NCBI GenBank assembly: GCA_049663345.1
Contig: JBATDG010000014.1
Location: forward strand, 1-64,000
Reading direction: 5' to 3'
DNA: 64,000 nucleotides
Source: SZUA-365 sp049663345
Lineage (GTDB): Bacteria > Bacteroidota > Ignavibacteria > SZUA-365
The notes below the pieces were generated by a model. The model saw nothing but the letters and a program-made list of their open reading frames with translations. It ran no database searches and was not told the DNA's origin. How positions within the stretch are numbered: position 1 is the first letter of the stretch; each line of letters opens with the position of its first letter. Made by a program: the position numbers and the translations under genes. This document shows, one piece after another, positions 25,946 to 34,362 of the stretch.

Positions 25946-27358
25946 TCAATGCTCTGACCTTGTTCCGATAAACTTCTGGTACGTCAGCAGACCGACAATA
26001 CAGAGTACGCCGATACCGCTGAAGAGCAGCCAGAGTTCGCTCGTGAATGCATGCGCCGAGATGTCCAATTTCGTCAGGCCGATATCTTCGCCGATTTTCA
26101 GCGCGTCCTCGATGGACATTGAAGCAGGCATGCTGATATTCATTCCGCGTTCAGCAACGGTCTGCTTGACGAAGGCGATCATCGGATTGTCGATGAAGCG
26201 AACGTACAGGAAGGCTCCGAGGATGCCGCCAATCAGTGAGCCGAAGGCGCCGTAGAGAAAGCCGAAGCCCATATAGGTGGCTTTTTTGTCCTGAGGTGCA
26301 ATCAACCCGAGATAGCTGATGAATTTCGGGTGAGCCGTCATTTCGCCGATCGAGAAAATGATGATGCCGATCATGAACACCCAGATGCTGGTGTCTATCG
26401 CGAGAATGGCCATACCGATAGTTCCCAGCGCGATGCCGGTCACCATCGTCGGCAGCGCCTTCGTTTTGCTGACAATTCGCGAAATAAACAGCTGCAGCAG
26501 AATAATCGTGCCGGCATTGATAACGGTCACATGTTCGACGTCGAAGTGCCAGTCGATGCCAAGCAGGCCATTCACAAAGTTATTGAGCGGGGTAGCGTCG
26601 ACGAATGCTTTCACATACCAAAGCACACTGTCGAACATCTGGAAATAGAGAATCCAGAACCAGGAGTAGATGAAGATGAAAAGGATGAATCGCCAGTCAG
26701 TGAATACGAGATAGAGCTTCTGCAGAATACCCTTGACGGCAACGCTGAAGGATTCTTTCTCCGTACGCGCTTCGTTCGGCTCCTTGAAAAGAAAAATCGT
26801 TGGAATCAGCATTGCGGCTGTACAGAACGCGGAAGCCATGATCACATAATGCCATGAGATTGATTTCAGCATCGGCACGAGGATCAATGGGAAGAGAAAC
26901 GCTCCGAGATTGATCGTCCAGTAGAAAATGCCGAAGCCCAAAGTGCTGGTGCGCGCGTCGGTGACTTTGGCGATGGTCCCTGAAACAACCGGTTTGAACG
27001 TACCTGCGCCGAATCCCATGATCACCAGCGCGAAAAACACTGCGCTGTATTCTGTCATCTGACTGGTGAGAAAGTAACCTCCGCCCAGGAGGGTGAAGGC
27101 CACCATCAGCGTGCGGCGGTATCCCATCCTGTCCGCGATGGCTCCCGAGAAAATCGGAAGGAAATACAGCAGCGGCTGGATGGTGCTTTTGATCAGGCCT
27201 ACGCCTTCTTTCGAAAAACCTAGCTGCTCGGTCATGTACACTGAAAGAATGCTCATCATTCCGTAATAGGAGCCGCGTTCGAAAAATTCGAACATGATGA
27301 CTACCCAGTACGTTTTCGGGAAATCTTTCAGTCGGGGTTTATCAATCTTCTCCGTCAT
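25946..27358 (-). CDS. POT/PTR-family MFS transporter
   Basis: A protein of 470 residues with about 12 membrane helices. The N-terminal EFFERGSYYG motif matches the ExxERxxYYG signature of proton-coupled oligopeptide transporters. GADRMG-type A-motif (GAIADRMGYRRTL) and GFGAGTFKPVV follow. POT proteins import di- and tripeptides with protons. Distinctive is a long polar loop late in the protein (residues ~370-440). The promoter region upstream (27359-27595) is shared with the AtuA gene and shows no clear boxes. Confidence 0.87.
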   Translation of the reverse strand: MTEKIDKPRLKDFPKTYWVVIMFEFFERGSYYGMMSILSVYMTEQLGFSKEGVGLIKSTIQPLLYFLPIFSGAIADRMGYRRTLMVAFTLLGGGYFLTSQMTEYSAVFFALVIMGFGAGTFKPVVSGTIAKVTDARTSTLGFGIFYWTINLGAFLFPLILVPMLKSISWHYVIMASAFCTAAMLIPTIFLFKEPNEARTEKESFSVAVKGILQKLYLVFTDWRFILFIFIYSWFWILYFQMFDSVLWYVKAFVDATPLNNFVNGLLGIDWHFDVEHVTVINAGTIILLQLFISRIVSKTKALPTMVTGIALGTIGMAILAIDTSIWVFMIGIIIFSIGEMTAHPKFISYLGLIAPQDKKATYMGFGFLYGAFGSLIGGILGAFLYVRFIDNPMIAFVKQTVAERGMNISMPASMSIEDALKIGEDIGLTKLDISAHAFTSELWLLFSGIGVLCIVGLLTYQKFIGTRSEH

Positions 27359-27595
27359 ACACTCTCATCGTTTATGTGGTGATTCGTGATGGCGATGCCA
27401 AATATCGCAAAAGATACGCATTCCCACGCAGCGATGCACAGGAATCCTCTCCGAATACCAATAAAAAAGTGTTCTTTCCTCAATGAACCGCCGGGGCGCC
27501 TTTGAAAAAAATGCTCAGAGTATTACCTTTTAGACTGAGGATTAATATTTCGCGCTAACCTCTCCAAACATTCCGCTTAGGCAGGAAGGTAATCA

Positions 27596-28957
27596 TTGAA
27601 CAAGACCATTCGAATCGCAAGTGGCCAGGGCTTCTGGGGCGACCTTATTGACGCTCCGTATCATCAGGTGACACGGGGACCCATCGACTATCTGATGATG
27701 GACTTTCTGGCAGAAGTCACCATGTCCATCATGCAGAAACAGAAACTGCGCAATCCCGAGCTCGGATATGCCCGCGATCTTCCTGGACAGATCGGACGCA
27801 TGCTTCCGTATATCATGGACAGGAATATCAAGGTTATCACAAATGGCGGGGGCGTGAATCCGCTCGCGTGCCGCGACGCAATATTCCGCGAGGCGGAAAA
27901 GCAGGGGATTAAAGGACTTAAAGTCGGCGTTGTGATCGGCGATGACATACTTGACAACGTCGACGAGCTGCTCGCACAGGGCATTGAACTGCGAAACATG
28001 GAGAGCAACGAAGATTTCTCCACCGTCCGCGATCGTCTTGTCTCCGCGAATGTGTATTTCGGAGCACATCCGATTGTGGAAGCACTGCGGCAGGGTGCTC
28101 AGGTCATCATCACCGGAAGAACTACCGATACAGGACTGACGCTCGCTCCGATGATCCATGAATTCGGCTGGGCCGCTGATGATTGGGACAAGATGGCCGC
28201 CGGCACAGTTGCCGGACATATTCTCGAATGCGGCGGACAGAGCAGCGGCGGCAATTTCCTCGGAGATTGGAAGTCCGTTCCTGACCTCGCGCATATCGGT
28301 TTCCCGATTGCAGAGGCGCATGCCGATGGCAGCTTCTTCATCACGAAGCACGAGAATACCGGCGGACTCGTTTCCGTCGCCACTGTCAAGGAGCAGCTGC
28401 TTTACGAAATCGGCGATCCGCGCGAATACATCACTCCCGACTGTATCGCGGATTTCACCAGCATTCGACTGGAGCAGGACGGAGAGAATCGGGTCCGCGT
28501 CTTTGATATCAAGGGACGTCCCGACACTCCGTTCTTCAAAGTCTCGGCCTCCTATCAGGACGGCTATACTGCCACAGGAACGCTGACTTATGCCTGGCCC
28601 GATGCACTTGAAAAAGCACAGGCGGCGGATCAGATCCTTCGCACCCGAATGAGCGATCTCGGCCTTGAATTCGACGAAATCCGCAGCGAATTTGTCGGTC
28701 ATAATTCCTGTTTCGGTCCTCTGGCCACCATGCCTGAAGAGATCAACGAATTGGTACTGCGTATCGGCGTTCGCGGCAAGGACAGGGAACATGTCGCCCG
28801 CTTCGGTCAGGAACTTGCTCCGCTCATTCTTACCGGTCCGCCTTCGGTCACTGGCTTTGCCGGTGGACGACCCAAACCGAGCGAAGTAATTGCTTACTGG
28901 CCGGCACTCATGCCAAAAACTGCCGTTACTCCGCAAGTCATCGTCGAGGAGAACTGA
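27596..28957 (+). CDS. AtuA-family (DUF1446) acyclic terpene utilisation protein, large part
   Basis: A protein of 453 residues starting at TTG. No ATG precedes the conserved N-terminus IRIASGQGFWGD, and GCAGGAAGG lies just upstream. ITNGGGVNPLACRD and VQVIITGRTTDTGLTLAPMI are typical of the DUF1446 domain of AtuA, a protein needed for growth on geraniol-type terpenes in some pseudomonads; the reaction is undefined. In many genomes the family includes a C-terminal domain that here is a separate gene (28959-29297). Confidence 0.87.
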   Translation: MNKTIRIASGQGFWGDLIDAPYHQVTRGPIDYLMMDFLAEVTMSIMQKQKLRNPELGYARDLPGQIGRMLPYIMDRNIKVITNGGGVNPLACRDAIFREAEKQGIKGLKVGVVIGDDILDNVDELLAQGIELRNMESNEDFSTVRDRLVSANVYFGAHPIVEALRQGAQVIITGRTTDTGLTLAPMIHEFGWAADDWDKMAAGTVAGHILECGGQSSGGNFLGDWKSVPDLAHIGFPIAEAHADGSFFITKHENTGGLVSVATVKEQLLYEIGDPREYITPDCIADFTSIRLEQDGENRVRVFDIKGRPDTPFFKVSASYQDGYTATGTLTYAWPDALEKAQAADQILRTRMSDLGLEFDEIRSEFVGHNSCFGPLATMPEEINELVLRIGVRGKDREHVARFGQELAPLILTGPPSVTGFAGGRPKPSEVIAYWPALMPKTAVTPQVIVEEN

Positions 28958-28958
28958 C

Positions 28959-29297
28959 ATGGCAATGAAGAAAATACGCCTCATCGAAATCGCTCATGCT
29001 CGTTCCGGTGACAAAGGGGATGCCGGGAACGTAGGAGTTATTGCTCGCGAAGAACGCTATTATCCCGTTATATCGCAACAACTTACTGCCGAAGCAGTGA
29101 AGCGCCACTTTGAGGGTATCTGTTTCGGTCCGGTCGATCGATATGAGCTTCCGAATCTTGGGGCTCTCAATTTCATCCTACACAACACGCTTGGAGGCGG
29201 GGGAACGGTTTCGTTGAAAAACGATGCACAGGGCAAGACCCTCAGTTCCGCCATCCTGCGAATGGAAATCGAAATCGACGAAGCCCTCCTCGTTTAA
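28959..29297 (+). CDS. AtuA C-terminal domain-like protein
   Basis: A protein of 112 residues whose start at 28959 directly follows the DUF1446 stop (TGACATG). IAHARSGDKGDAGNVGVIAR is the signature of the AtuA C-terminal domain, and GALNFILHNTLGGGGTVSL follows. In other organisms this domain is fused to the C-terminus of DUF1446 proteins. The pair here is split but coupled by position. No start is likely upstream because the frame there lies inside the partner. Confidence 0.88.
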   Translation: MAMKKIRLIEIAHARSGDKGDAGNVGVIAREERYYPVISQQLTAEAVKRHFEGICFGPVDRYELPNLGALNFILHNTLGGGGTVSLKNDAQGKTLSSAILRMEIEIDEALLV

Positions 29298-29378
29298 TTA
29301 GCCCGTTTTGAGACGAATCGACTGTTACTGACGAGAATTCTCCCTTTTTATCCACAACGTTCATCTGACATACCCCTT

Positions 29379-30206
29379 ATGGATTTGACACTCTCCGCTT
29401 TGCAGCGGTCCGCAAACGAAATGCGGATCGACATCATACGGATGCTGCATGCGGCCGGCTCGGGTCATCCGGGCGGCTCGCTTTCAGTTATCGACATTCT
29501 CACAGTGCTGTTCTTCCGCTATATCAAACGGACTCCGGAGAACGTGTCGGATCCTGATCGTCACCGATTGGTGCTTTCGAAGGGTCACGGCGTTCCGGCG
29601 CTCTATGCCGTGCTTTCGCGCTGCGGCATCATTCCGCATGAAGACCTCATCACGCTTCGTCAGGTGGACAGCTACCTTCAGGGCCATCCGCACAACGGGA
29701 CCTTCCCTGCGGTGGAGGCGAGCACCGGCTCCCTCGGACAGGGACTCAGCATCGCACAGGGTATGGCGATGACTGCGAAGCTGGATAAAAAGCCCTACAA
29801 GGTTTATTGCGTGATGGGTGACGGTGAATCGCAGGAGGGGCAGGCCTGGGAAGCGCTGCTTTCGGCCCCGCATTTCAAGCTCGACAATCTGATCGTGGTA
29901 ATGGACTACAACAAGGGTCAGATCGATGGACCCACAAACGAAATCCTCAATCTCGAACCACTCGGCGACAAGCTCCGCGCTTTCAATTGGGATGTGCAGG
30001 AAATCGATGGTCATGACATGCAGGCGATCGACACAGCCGTCGCGGCTGCTCAGGAAGAGAACGGCAAACCGCATTTCATCATTGCGAATACGATAAAAGG
30101 AAAGGGCGTTTCGTTCATGGAGCACCCGAATGAATGGCACGGCAAAGCGCCGAATGCAGCTGAGACTGAGGCTGCCATCAAGGAACTCGAAGCTTTACTC
30201 AAATAA
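29379..30206 (+). CDS. Transketolase, N-terminal subunit
   Basis: A protein of 275 residues carrying the thiamine diphosphate domain: HAAGSGHPGGSL near residues 25-36, KGHGVPALYAVL and GDGESQEGQ...MDYNKGQ, the GDG-(x)n-N cofactor motif. It is half of the transketolase found as separate N- and C-terminal chains in many bacteria. Together with the following gene it should form one enzyme of the non-oxidative pentose phosphate pathway, transferring two-carbon ketol groups. Spacing to the partner is 15 bp. Confidence 0.94.
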   Translation: MDLTLSALQRSANEMRIDIIRMLHAAGSGHPGGSLSVIDILTVLFFRYIKRTPENVSDPDRHRLVLSKGHGVPALYAVLSRCGIIPHEDLITLRQVDSYLQGHPHNGTFPAVEASTGSLGQGLSIAQGMAMTAKLDKKPYKVYCVMGDGESQEGQAWEALLSAPHFKLDNLIVVMDYNKGQIDGPTNEILNLEPLGDKLRAFNWDVQEIDGHDMQAIDTAVAAAQEENGKPHFIIANTIKGKGVSFMEHPNEWHGKAPNAAETEAAIKELEALLK

Positions 30207-30221
30207 GGACACAGCACAGCA

Positions 30222-31142
30222 ATGGCAAAAGCAACACGCGTTTCATTTGGTGAGCAGCTTGTGGAACTCGGCGCGACGCATCCTGAGGTTGTCGTGTTCG
30301 ATGCGGATCTCTCGAAATCCACCCAATCATTCCTTTTCGCTGCAAAGTATCCTGAGCGCTTCTTCGAAATGGGCATTCAGGAGCATAACATGATTGGCGC
30401 GGCCGCCGGCATGGCGCTCAGCGGAAAAAAACCGTTCATCTGTTCTTTCTCCACCTTCGTCGTCGGAAGATTCGAAGTCATCCGCATGTCCCTGGGCTAC
30501 AGCGAAGCCAACGTCACCGTCGTCGGCACGCATTGCGGTGTGGCTATCGGTGAGGATGGCTACAGCCAGATGGCTCTTGAGGACATCGCACTCATGCGCA
30601 CCCTTCCGAACATGACGATTATTCAGCCCGCCGACGATCGCGAGGCCAAAGCGGCGGTCAACTTCCTCGCCGATCACCAGAATCCTGCTTTCCTGCGCCT
30701 TACGAGGCAGGGTCTCGAAGAACTGCATGGCGAAGACTATGAATTCCGTTTCGGCAAGGCCGATGTGATCCGCGAAGGCACCGATGCCGTGATTTTTGCG
30801 ACTGGCGGCGTTGTGTACAATTCCCTCAAAGCTGCTGAAGCACTTCAGGAAAAGGGGCTCAACATCCGGGTTGTCAACATTCACACCATCGCTCCGCTGG
30901 ACGTCGAGTACGTCGTTCAGGCAGCCCGGGAAACCGGCCGCGTCATCACTGTCGAGGATCACAGCATCGTCGGCGGACTCGGCGGCGCCATCGCTGAGGC
31001 TCTTGGGGAGCATCAGCCTACGCTGATGAAACGTATCGGCATGACGACTTACGGACGCTCAGGCACGCCTGAAGATCTTTACGTTCACTTCGGACTCGAT
31101 ACAGAAGGCATCCGCAAACAGGTCGCGGAATTCCTGCTCTGA
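30222..31142 (+). CDS. Transketolase, C-terminal subunit
   Basis: A protein of 306 residues containing the pyrimidine-binding and C-terminal transketolase domains. FDADLSKST, FEMGIQEHNMIGAAAGMALSG, GEDGYSQMALED and the C-terminal EDHSIVGGLGGAIAE are family motifs; the Glu in MGIQEHNM is the conserved cofactor-activating residue. It pairs with the N-terminal subunit directly upstream. A strong terminator follows, ending the operon that begins at the AtuA gene. Confidence 0.94.
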   Translation: MAKATRVSFGEQLVELGATHPEVVVFDADLSKSTQSFLFAAKYPERFFEMGIQEHNMIGAAAGMALSGKKPFICSFSTFVVGRFEVIRMSLGYSEANVTVVGTHCGVAIGEDGYSQMALEDIALMRTLPNMTIIQPADDREAKAAVNFLADHQNPAFLRLTRQGLEELHGEDYEFRFGKADVIREGTDAVIFATGGVVYNSLKAAEALQEKGLNIRVVNIHTIAPLDVEYVVQAARETGRVITVEDHSIVGGLGGAIAEALGEHQPTLMKRIGMTTYGRSGTPEDLYVHFGLDTEGIRKQVAEFLL

Positions 31143-31180
31143 TACTCGCCTCGAAATTGATTTCAACGTTCTGAAAATAA

Positions 31181-31210
31181 AAACGGACCCGCTCAGGCAG
31201 GTCCGTTTTT
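31181..31210. terminator. Intrinsic terminator after transketolase
   Basis: AAAACGGACC...GGTCCGTTTT is a stem of about 10 bp followed by T5, a typical terminator. The A-run on the other arm makes it usable from the minus strand too. Confidence 0.85.
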
Positions 31211-31276
31211 CGTTGTGCGCCAGGCAGCGCGCATTAAACAATGCGACATTGCTACCGCCTCAAATTCTGGTTGGAA

Positions 31277-31474
31277 TTAAATTCCACACTTGAGTTGGTC
31301 AGCAGAAGTTACTCCTGCCGGAAGTTCCGCTTCCTCGACGAGCATTATGGGAATATCGTCCTCGATGCGGTATTTCGCGCCGCAGCTTGTGCAAACGAGA
31401 GCGGATCCCTCAAGGCGGAGTTCGGACTTACCGACGGGACAAACGAGAATATTGAGCAGTTCCTGATTCAGCAT
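31277..31474 (-). CDS. Trm112-family small zinc-binding protein
   Basis: A protein of 65 residues from the ATG at 31474, preceded by GAGGAA. The sequence LLNILVCPVGKSEL ... CTSCGAKYRIEDDIPIML is the Trm112 fold. Cys12, Cys28 and Cys31 are visible; the usual second Cys of the first CPxC is Gly here. In eukaryotes and archaea Trm112 activates methyltransferases; the bacterial role is unclear. It is separate from dnaK because a terminator lies between them. Confidence 0.88.
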   Translation of the reverse strand: MLNQELLNILVCPVGKSELRLEGSALVCTSCGAKYRIEDDIPIMLVEEAELPAGVTSADQLKCGI

Positions 31475-31517
31475 ATTTTCCTCAATGTAGAAAAGAATCA
31501 AGGTAGAGCAGGCGGAA

Positions 31518-31563
31518 ATAAAAAACAATCGCGCAAAACATCCTGAGACATTTCGCGCGATTG
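31518..31563 (-). terminator. Intrinsic terminator of dnaK
   Basis: On the minus strand CAATCGCGC pairs with GCGCGATTG across a 20-nt loop, followed by TTTTTTATTT (31518-31525). It lies 31 bp after the dnaK stop. Confidence 0.85.
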
Positions 31564-31593
31564 CATTACGGGTAAAAGAACTGTCAGGCCTGG

Positions 31594-33513
31594 TTATTTC
31601 TTATCGTCGTCGACGACTTCGTAGTCTGCGTCCTGTGCACCGGCTTCGGACTGCGGCCCGCCTTCGGCATGCGCATCAGATCCATCACCGGGAGCAGCGC
31701 CAGGCTGAGCCGAAGCTTTCTCATACATCTTTGTGGATGCTTCGTTCCAGGTTTTATTGAGCTGCTCCATCGTGGATTTGATGTCCGCAGCGACGCCGGC
31801 TTTCAGGGCTTCTTCCAACTGCTTCGAATCTGCTTCAAGGCGCTCCTTCATCGGAGCATCAAGCTGCTCCTTGAATTCATCCAGCTGCTTGCGCGTCTGG
31901 AAGAGAAGGTTATCAGCCTGGTTTCGCATATCGATTTCTTCCTTGCGCTTTTTATCATCAGCCGCATGCTCCTGTGCATCGCGCTTCATCTTCTGCACGT
32001 CGTCGTCGCTGAGTCCGCTGGAAGACGTGATCCGGATGCTCTGCTCCTTGCTCGTTGCCTTATCTTTTGCGGCTACGTGCAGAATGCCGTTGGCATCGAT
32101 ATCAAAGGTAACCTCGACCTGCGGAACGCCGCGCGGTGCGGGAGGAATGCCGTCGAGGTGGAAGCGGCCGAGTGTGCGGTTGTCTGTGGCCAGGGGACGC
32201 TCGCCCTGAAGGATGTGAATTTCGACAGAGGTCTGGCTGTCGGATGCGGTGGAAAACACCTCACTCTTTTTCGTGGGTATCGTCGTGTTGGCGGGGATAA
32301 GTGTTGTCATGACGCCGCCGAGAGTTTCGATGCCGAGCGAAAGGGGAGTGACATCGAGCAGCAGAACATCGTTCACGTCTCCGGAAAGCACGCCGCCCTG
32401 GATTGCCGCGCCGACGGCGACGACCTCATCAGGGTTCACGCCCTTGTGCGGTTCCTTGCCGAACAATTCCTGGACGATCTGCTGTACGCGCGGAATGCGT
32501 GTCGAGCCGCCGACAAGAATCACTTCGTCGATTTCACTGGGTGTGAGGCCTGCGTCCTTGAGAGCCGTTTTGCAAGGCTCGATTGTGCGTTTGACCAGAT
32601 CATCAGTCAGCTGCTCAAACTTGGTGCGGGTAATCGTCGTGTTGAGATGCTTCGGTCCTTCCGCGGTTGCGGTGATGAACGGAAGATTGACATCTGTCTG
32701 AAGCTGCGTGGAAAGCTCCATCTTCGCCTTCTCGGCTGCTTCACGCAGACGCTGAAGCGCCATCGGATCCTTGCGCAGATCAACGCCTTCGGTTTTCTGG
32801 AACTCATCGGCAAGGAAATTGATCACGCGATGATCGAAATCATCACCGCCGAGATGGGTGTCGCCATTGGTGGATTTCACTTCAAACACACCATCGCCGA
32901 GCTCAAGGATGGAAATATCGAACGTGCCGCCGCCAAGATCATACACCGCGATTTTCTGCTGCAGATTCTTTTTGTCCAGACCATACGAAAGTGCCGCTGC
33001 GGTCGGTTCGTTAATGATGCGCCGAACGGTAAGTCCTGCGATTTCGCCGGCATCCTTCGTTGCCTGACGCTGTGCGTCATTGAAGTACGCAGGAACCGTG
33101 ATCACAGCTTCGGTGACTTTTTCACCGAGATAATCCTCAGCGGATTTCTTCAAAGCCTGCAGCACCATAGCGCTGATCTCGGGCGGGGAGTAGATGCGGT
33201 CGTCGATCTCGACGCGCGCAGTATCGTTCTCACCGCGGATAACTTTGTAAGGGACTTCCTTAATCTCATTGGAGACCTCGTTGAAGAGGCGTCCCATAAA
33301 ACGCTTGATTGAGTACACTGTATTCTGCGGATTCGTCACCGCCTGGCGCTTGGCTGCATTGCCGATTACGCGTTCGCCGTCTTTCTTGAATCCGATCATC
33401 GACGGCGTGGTCCGTCCTCCGTCTGAATTTGGTATGACGGTCGGCGTCGTGCCTTCCATCACCGCGACGACAGAATTGGTCGTCCCGAGATCAATGCCGA
33501 TAATTTTACCCAT
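31594..33513 (-). CDS. dnaK: Molecular chaperone DnaK (Hsp70)
   Basis: A protein of 639 residues. It starts MGKIIGIDLGTTNSVVAV, with DLGGGTFDIS and VGGSTRIPRVQ in the ATPase domain, a linker LLLDVTPLSLGIETLGG and the substrate-binding domain. The C-terminus ends EVVDDDKK. A ribosome binding site (AGGAGAA) precedes the start. It is downstream of an hsp20 gene on the same strand (100 bp apart); grpE and dnaJ are not nearby. A long open frame on the opposite strand is a coding-bias shadow. Confidence 0.97.
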   Translation of the reverse strand: MGKIIGIDLGTTNSVVAVMEGTTPTVIPNSDGGRTTPSMIGFKKDGERVIGNAAKRQAVTNPQNTVYSIKRFMGRLFNEVSNEIKEVPYKVIRGENDTARVEIDDRIYSPPEISAMVLQALKKSAEDYLGEKVTEAVITVPAYFNDAQRQATKDAGEIAGLTVRRIINEPTAAALSYGLDKKNLQQKIAVYDLGGGTFDISILELGDGVFEVKSTNGDTHLGGDDFDHRVINFLADEFQKTEGVDLRKDPMALQRLREAAEKAKMELSTQLQTDVNLPFITATAEGPKHLNTTITRTKFEQLTDDLVKRTIEPCKTALKDAGLTPSEIDEVILVGGSTRIPRVQQIVQELFGKEPHKGVNPDEVVAVGAAIQGGVLSGDVNDVLLLDVTPLSLGIETLGGVMTTLIPANTTIPTKKSEVFSTASDSQTSVEIHILQGERPLATDNRTLGRFHLDGIPPAPRGVPQVEVTFDIDANGILHVAAKDKATSKEQSIRITSSSGLSDDDVQKMKRDAQEHAADDKKRKEEIDMRNQADNLLFQTRKQLDEFKEQLDAPMKERLEADSKQLEEALKAGVAADIKSTMEQLNKTWNEASTKMYEKASAQPGAAPGDGSDAHAEGGPQSEAGAQDADYEVVDDDKK

Positions 33514-33613
33514 TTGGGTTTTCTCCTTGGTTCACTTTCGATTATAGTTAATGCTGATTGTTCGGGTATCGAGAAAGCAAGCAACTGGCGCTTTACGCGG
33601 CGCTGCGGTCAGA

Positions 33614-34051
33614 TTATCCGATATTGATTTTAATTTCACTCTCAGGCGACATCGCCTTTTTGCTCAAAGTAATTGTGAGCAGTCCTTCGATCATCGTAGC
33701 GGAGACGCTTCCAGGATCCACATCCTTCGGCAATTCGATTTCGCGCTTGAAATCTCCGAAAGATCGTTCGGATCGGAGCACGGAAACACCATCCTCATGT
33801 TGAGGTATGGGCTTGCTGCCGCTGATCGAAAGGATTCCCTCGGCGTAGGACAGAGAGACAGCGTCTTTCTGCATGCCCGGCAATTCTACCATCACGATCA
33901 CTGCAGCAGAGTCAGTGTAGACGTCGATACGCGGCTCAAAGCCCTTGCCGAATTCAAAGCTGAAGGTTTCCGGAAATTCATCTGCTATCTTGCGCATCCG
34001 CTGAGAGAGATAGTCCAGTTCTTTCATCGGATCAAATTTAAAATGCGGCAT
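33614..34051 (-). CDS. Hsp20/alpha-crystallin-family small heat-shock protein
   Basis: A protein of 145 residues from the ATG at 34051, preceded by AAGGAG. The alpha-crystallin core is clear: PRIDVYTDSAAVIVMVELPGM, GILSISGSK, FGDFKREIELP and the conserved EGLLTITLSKK. It prevents aggregation of heat-denatured proteins and hands them to DnaK, encoded next downstream. The upstream region holds a large inverted repeat at 34172-34210 that may regulate it. Confidence 0.93.
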   Translation of the reverse strand: MPHFKFDPMKELDYLSQRMRKIADEFPETFSFEFGKGFEPRIDVYTDSAAVIVMVELPGMQKDAVSLSYAEGILSISGSKPIPQHEDGVSVLRSERSFGDFKREIELPKDVDPGSVSATMIEGLLTITLSKKAMSPESEIKINIG

Positions 34052-34171
34052 GTCAGGCTCCTTTTCATGATTAGGGTTCAGAGTTAATCTTATTGCAATT
34101 ACCGTACCAACAGTAGATTTGCCTGAAATAAGGGCCTTTGTGACAGAGAATGCTATATTAGTCAGGAATAT

Positions 34172-34210
34172 ATGACATAATGACATGCGCGGCTTCTGTC
34201 ATTCCGTCAT
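34172..34210. promoter_or_regulatory. Large inverted repeat upstream of hsp20
   Basis: ATGACATAATGACA (34172-34185) and TGTCATTCCGTCAT (34197-34210) are complementary at 12 of 14 positions across an 11-bp spacer. It sits 121-159 bp upstream of the hsp20 start and 153 bp upstream of the nucleotidyltransferase gene. It does not match CIRCE or the HspR site. It could be an operator or a hairpin. The rest of the 311-bp gap (34052-34362) shows no gene. Confidence 0.5.
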
Positions 34211-34362
34211 GCAATAAATAGTATCTTTTTTGCTTTGGGAACTCGTACTTCGTAAATTTCTTTTTGCATCAAAATGAATGTTTGAATTGAACCGCATCGT
34301 GGTGTGTACAACACGGGAGCTTTCGGACATCGAAAAGAGATTGAACCGTTATTCAGTATAGA

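Noticed and set aside
27593..28984. A 463-codon open frame opposite the AtuA gene
   Set aside because: The plus-strand DUF1446 motifs and the coupled partner gene support the plus strand as coding.
31669..33312. A 547-codon open frame opposite dnaK
   Set aside because: It lies antisense to a gene with every DnaK motif. Long antisense frames come from codon bias in GC-rich genes.
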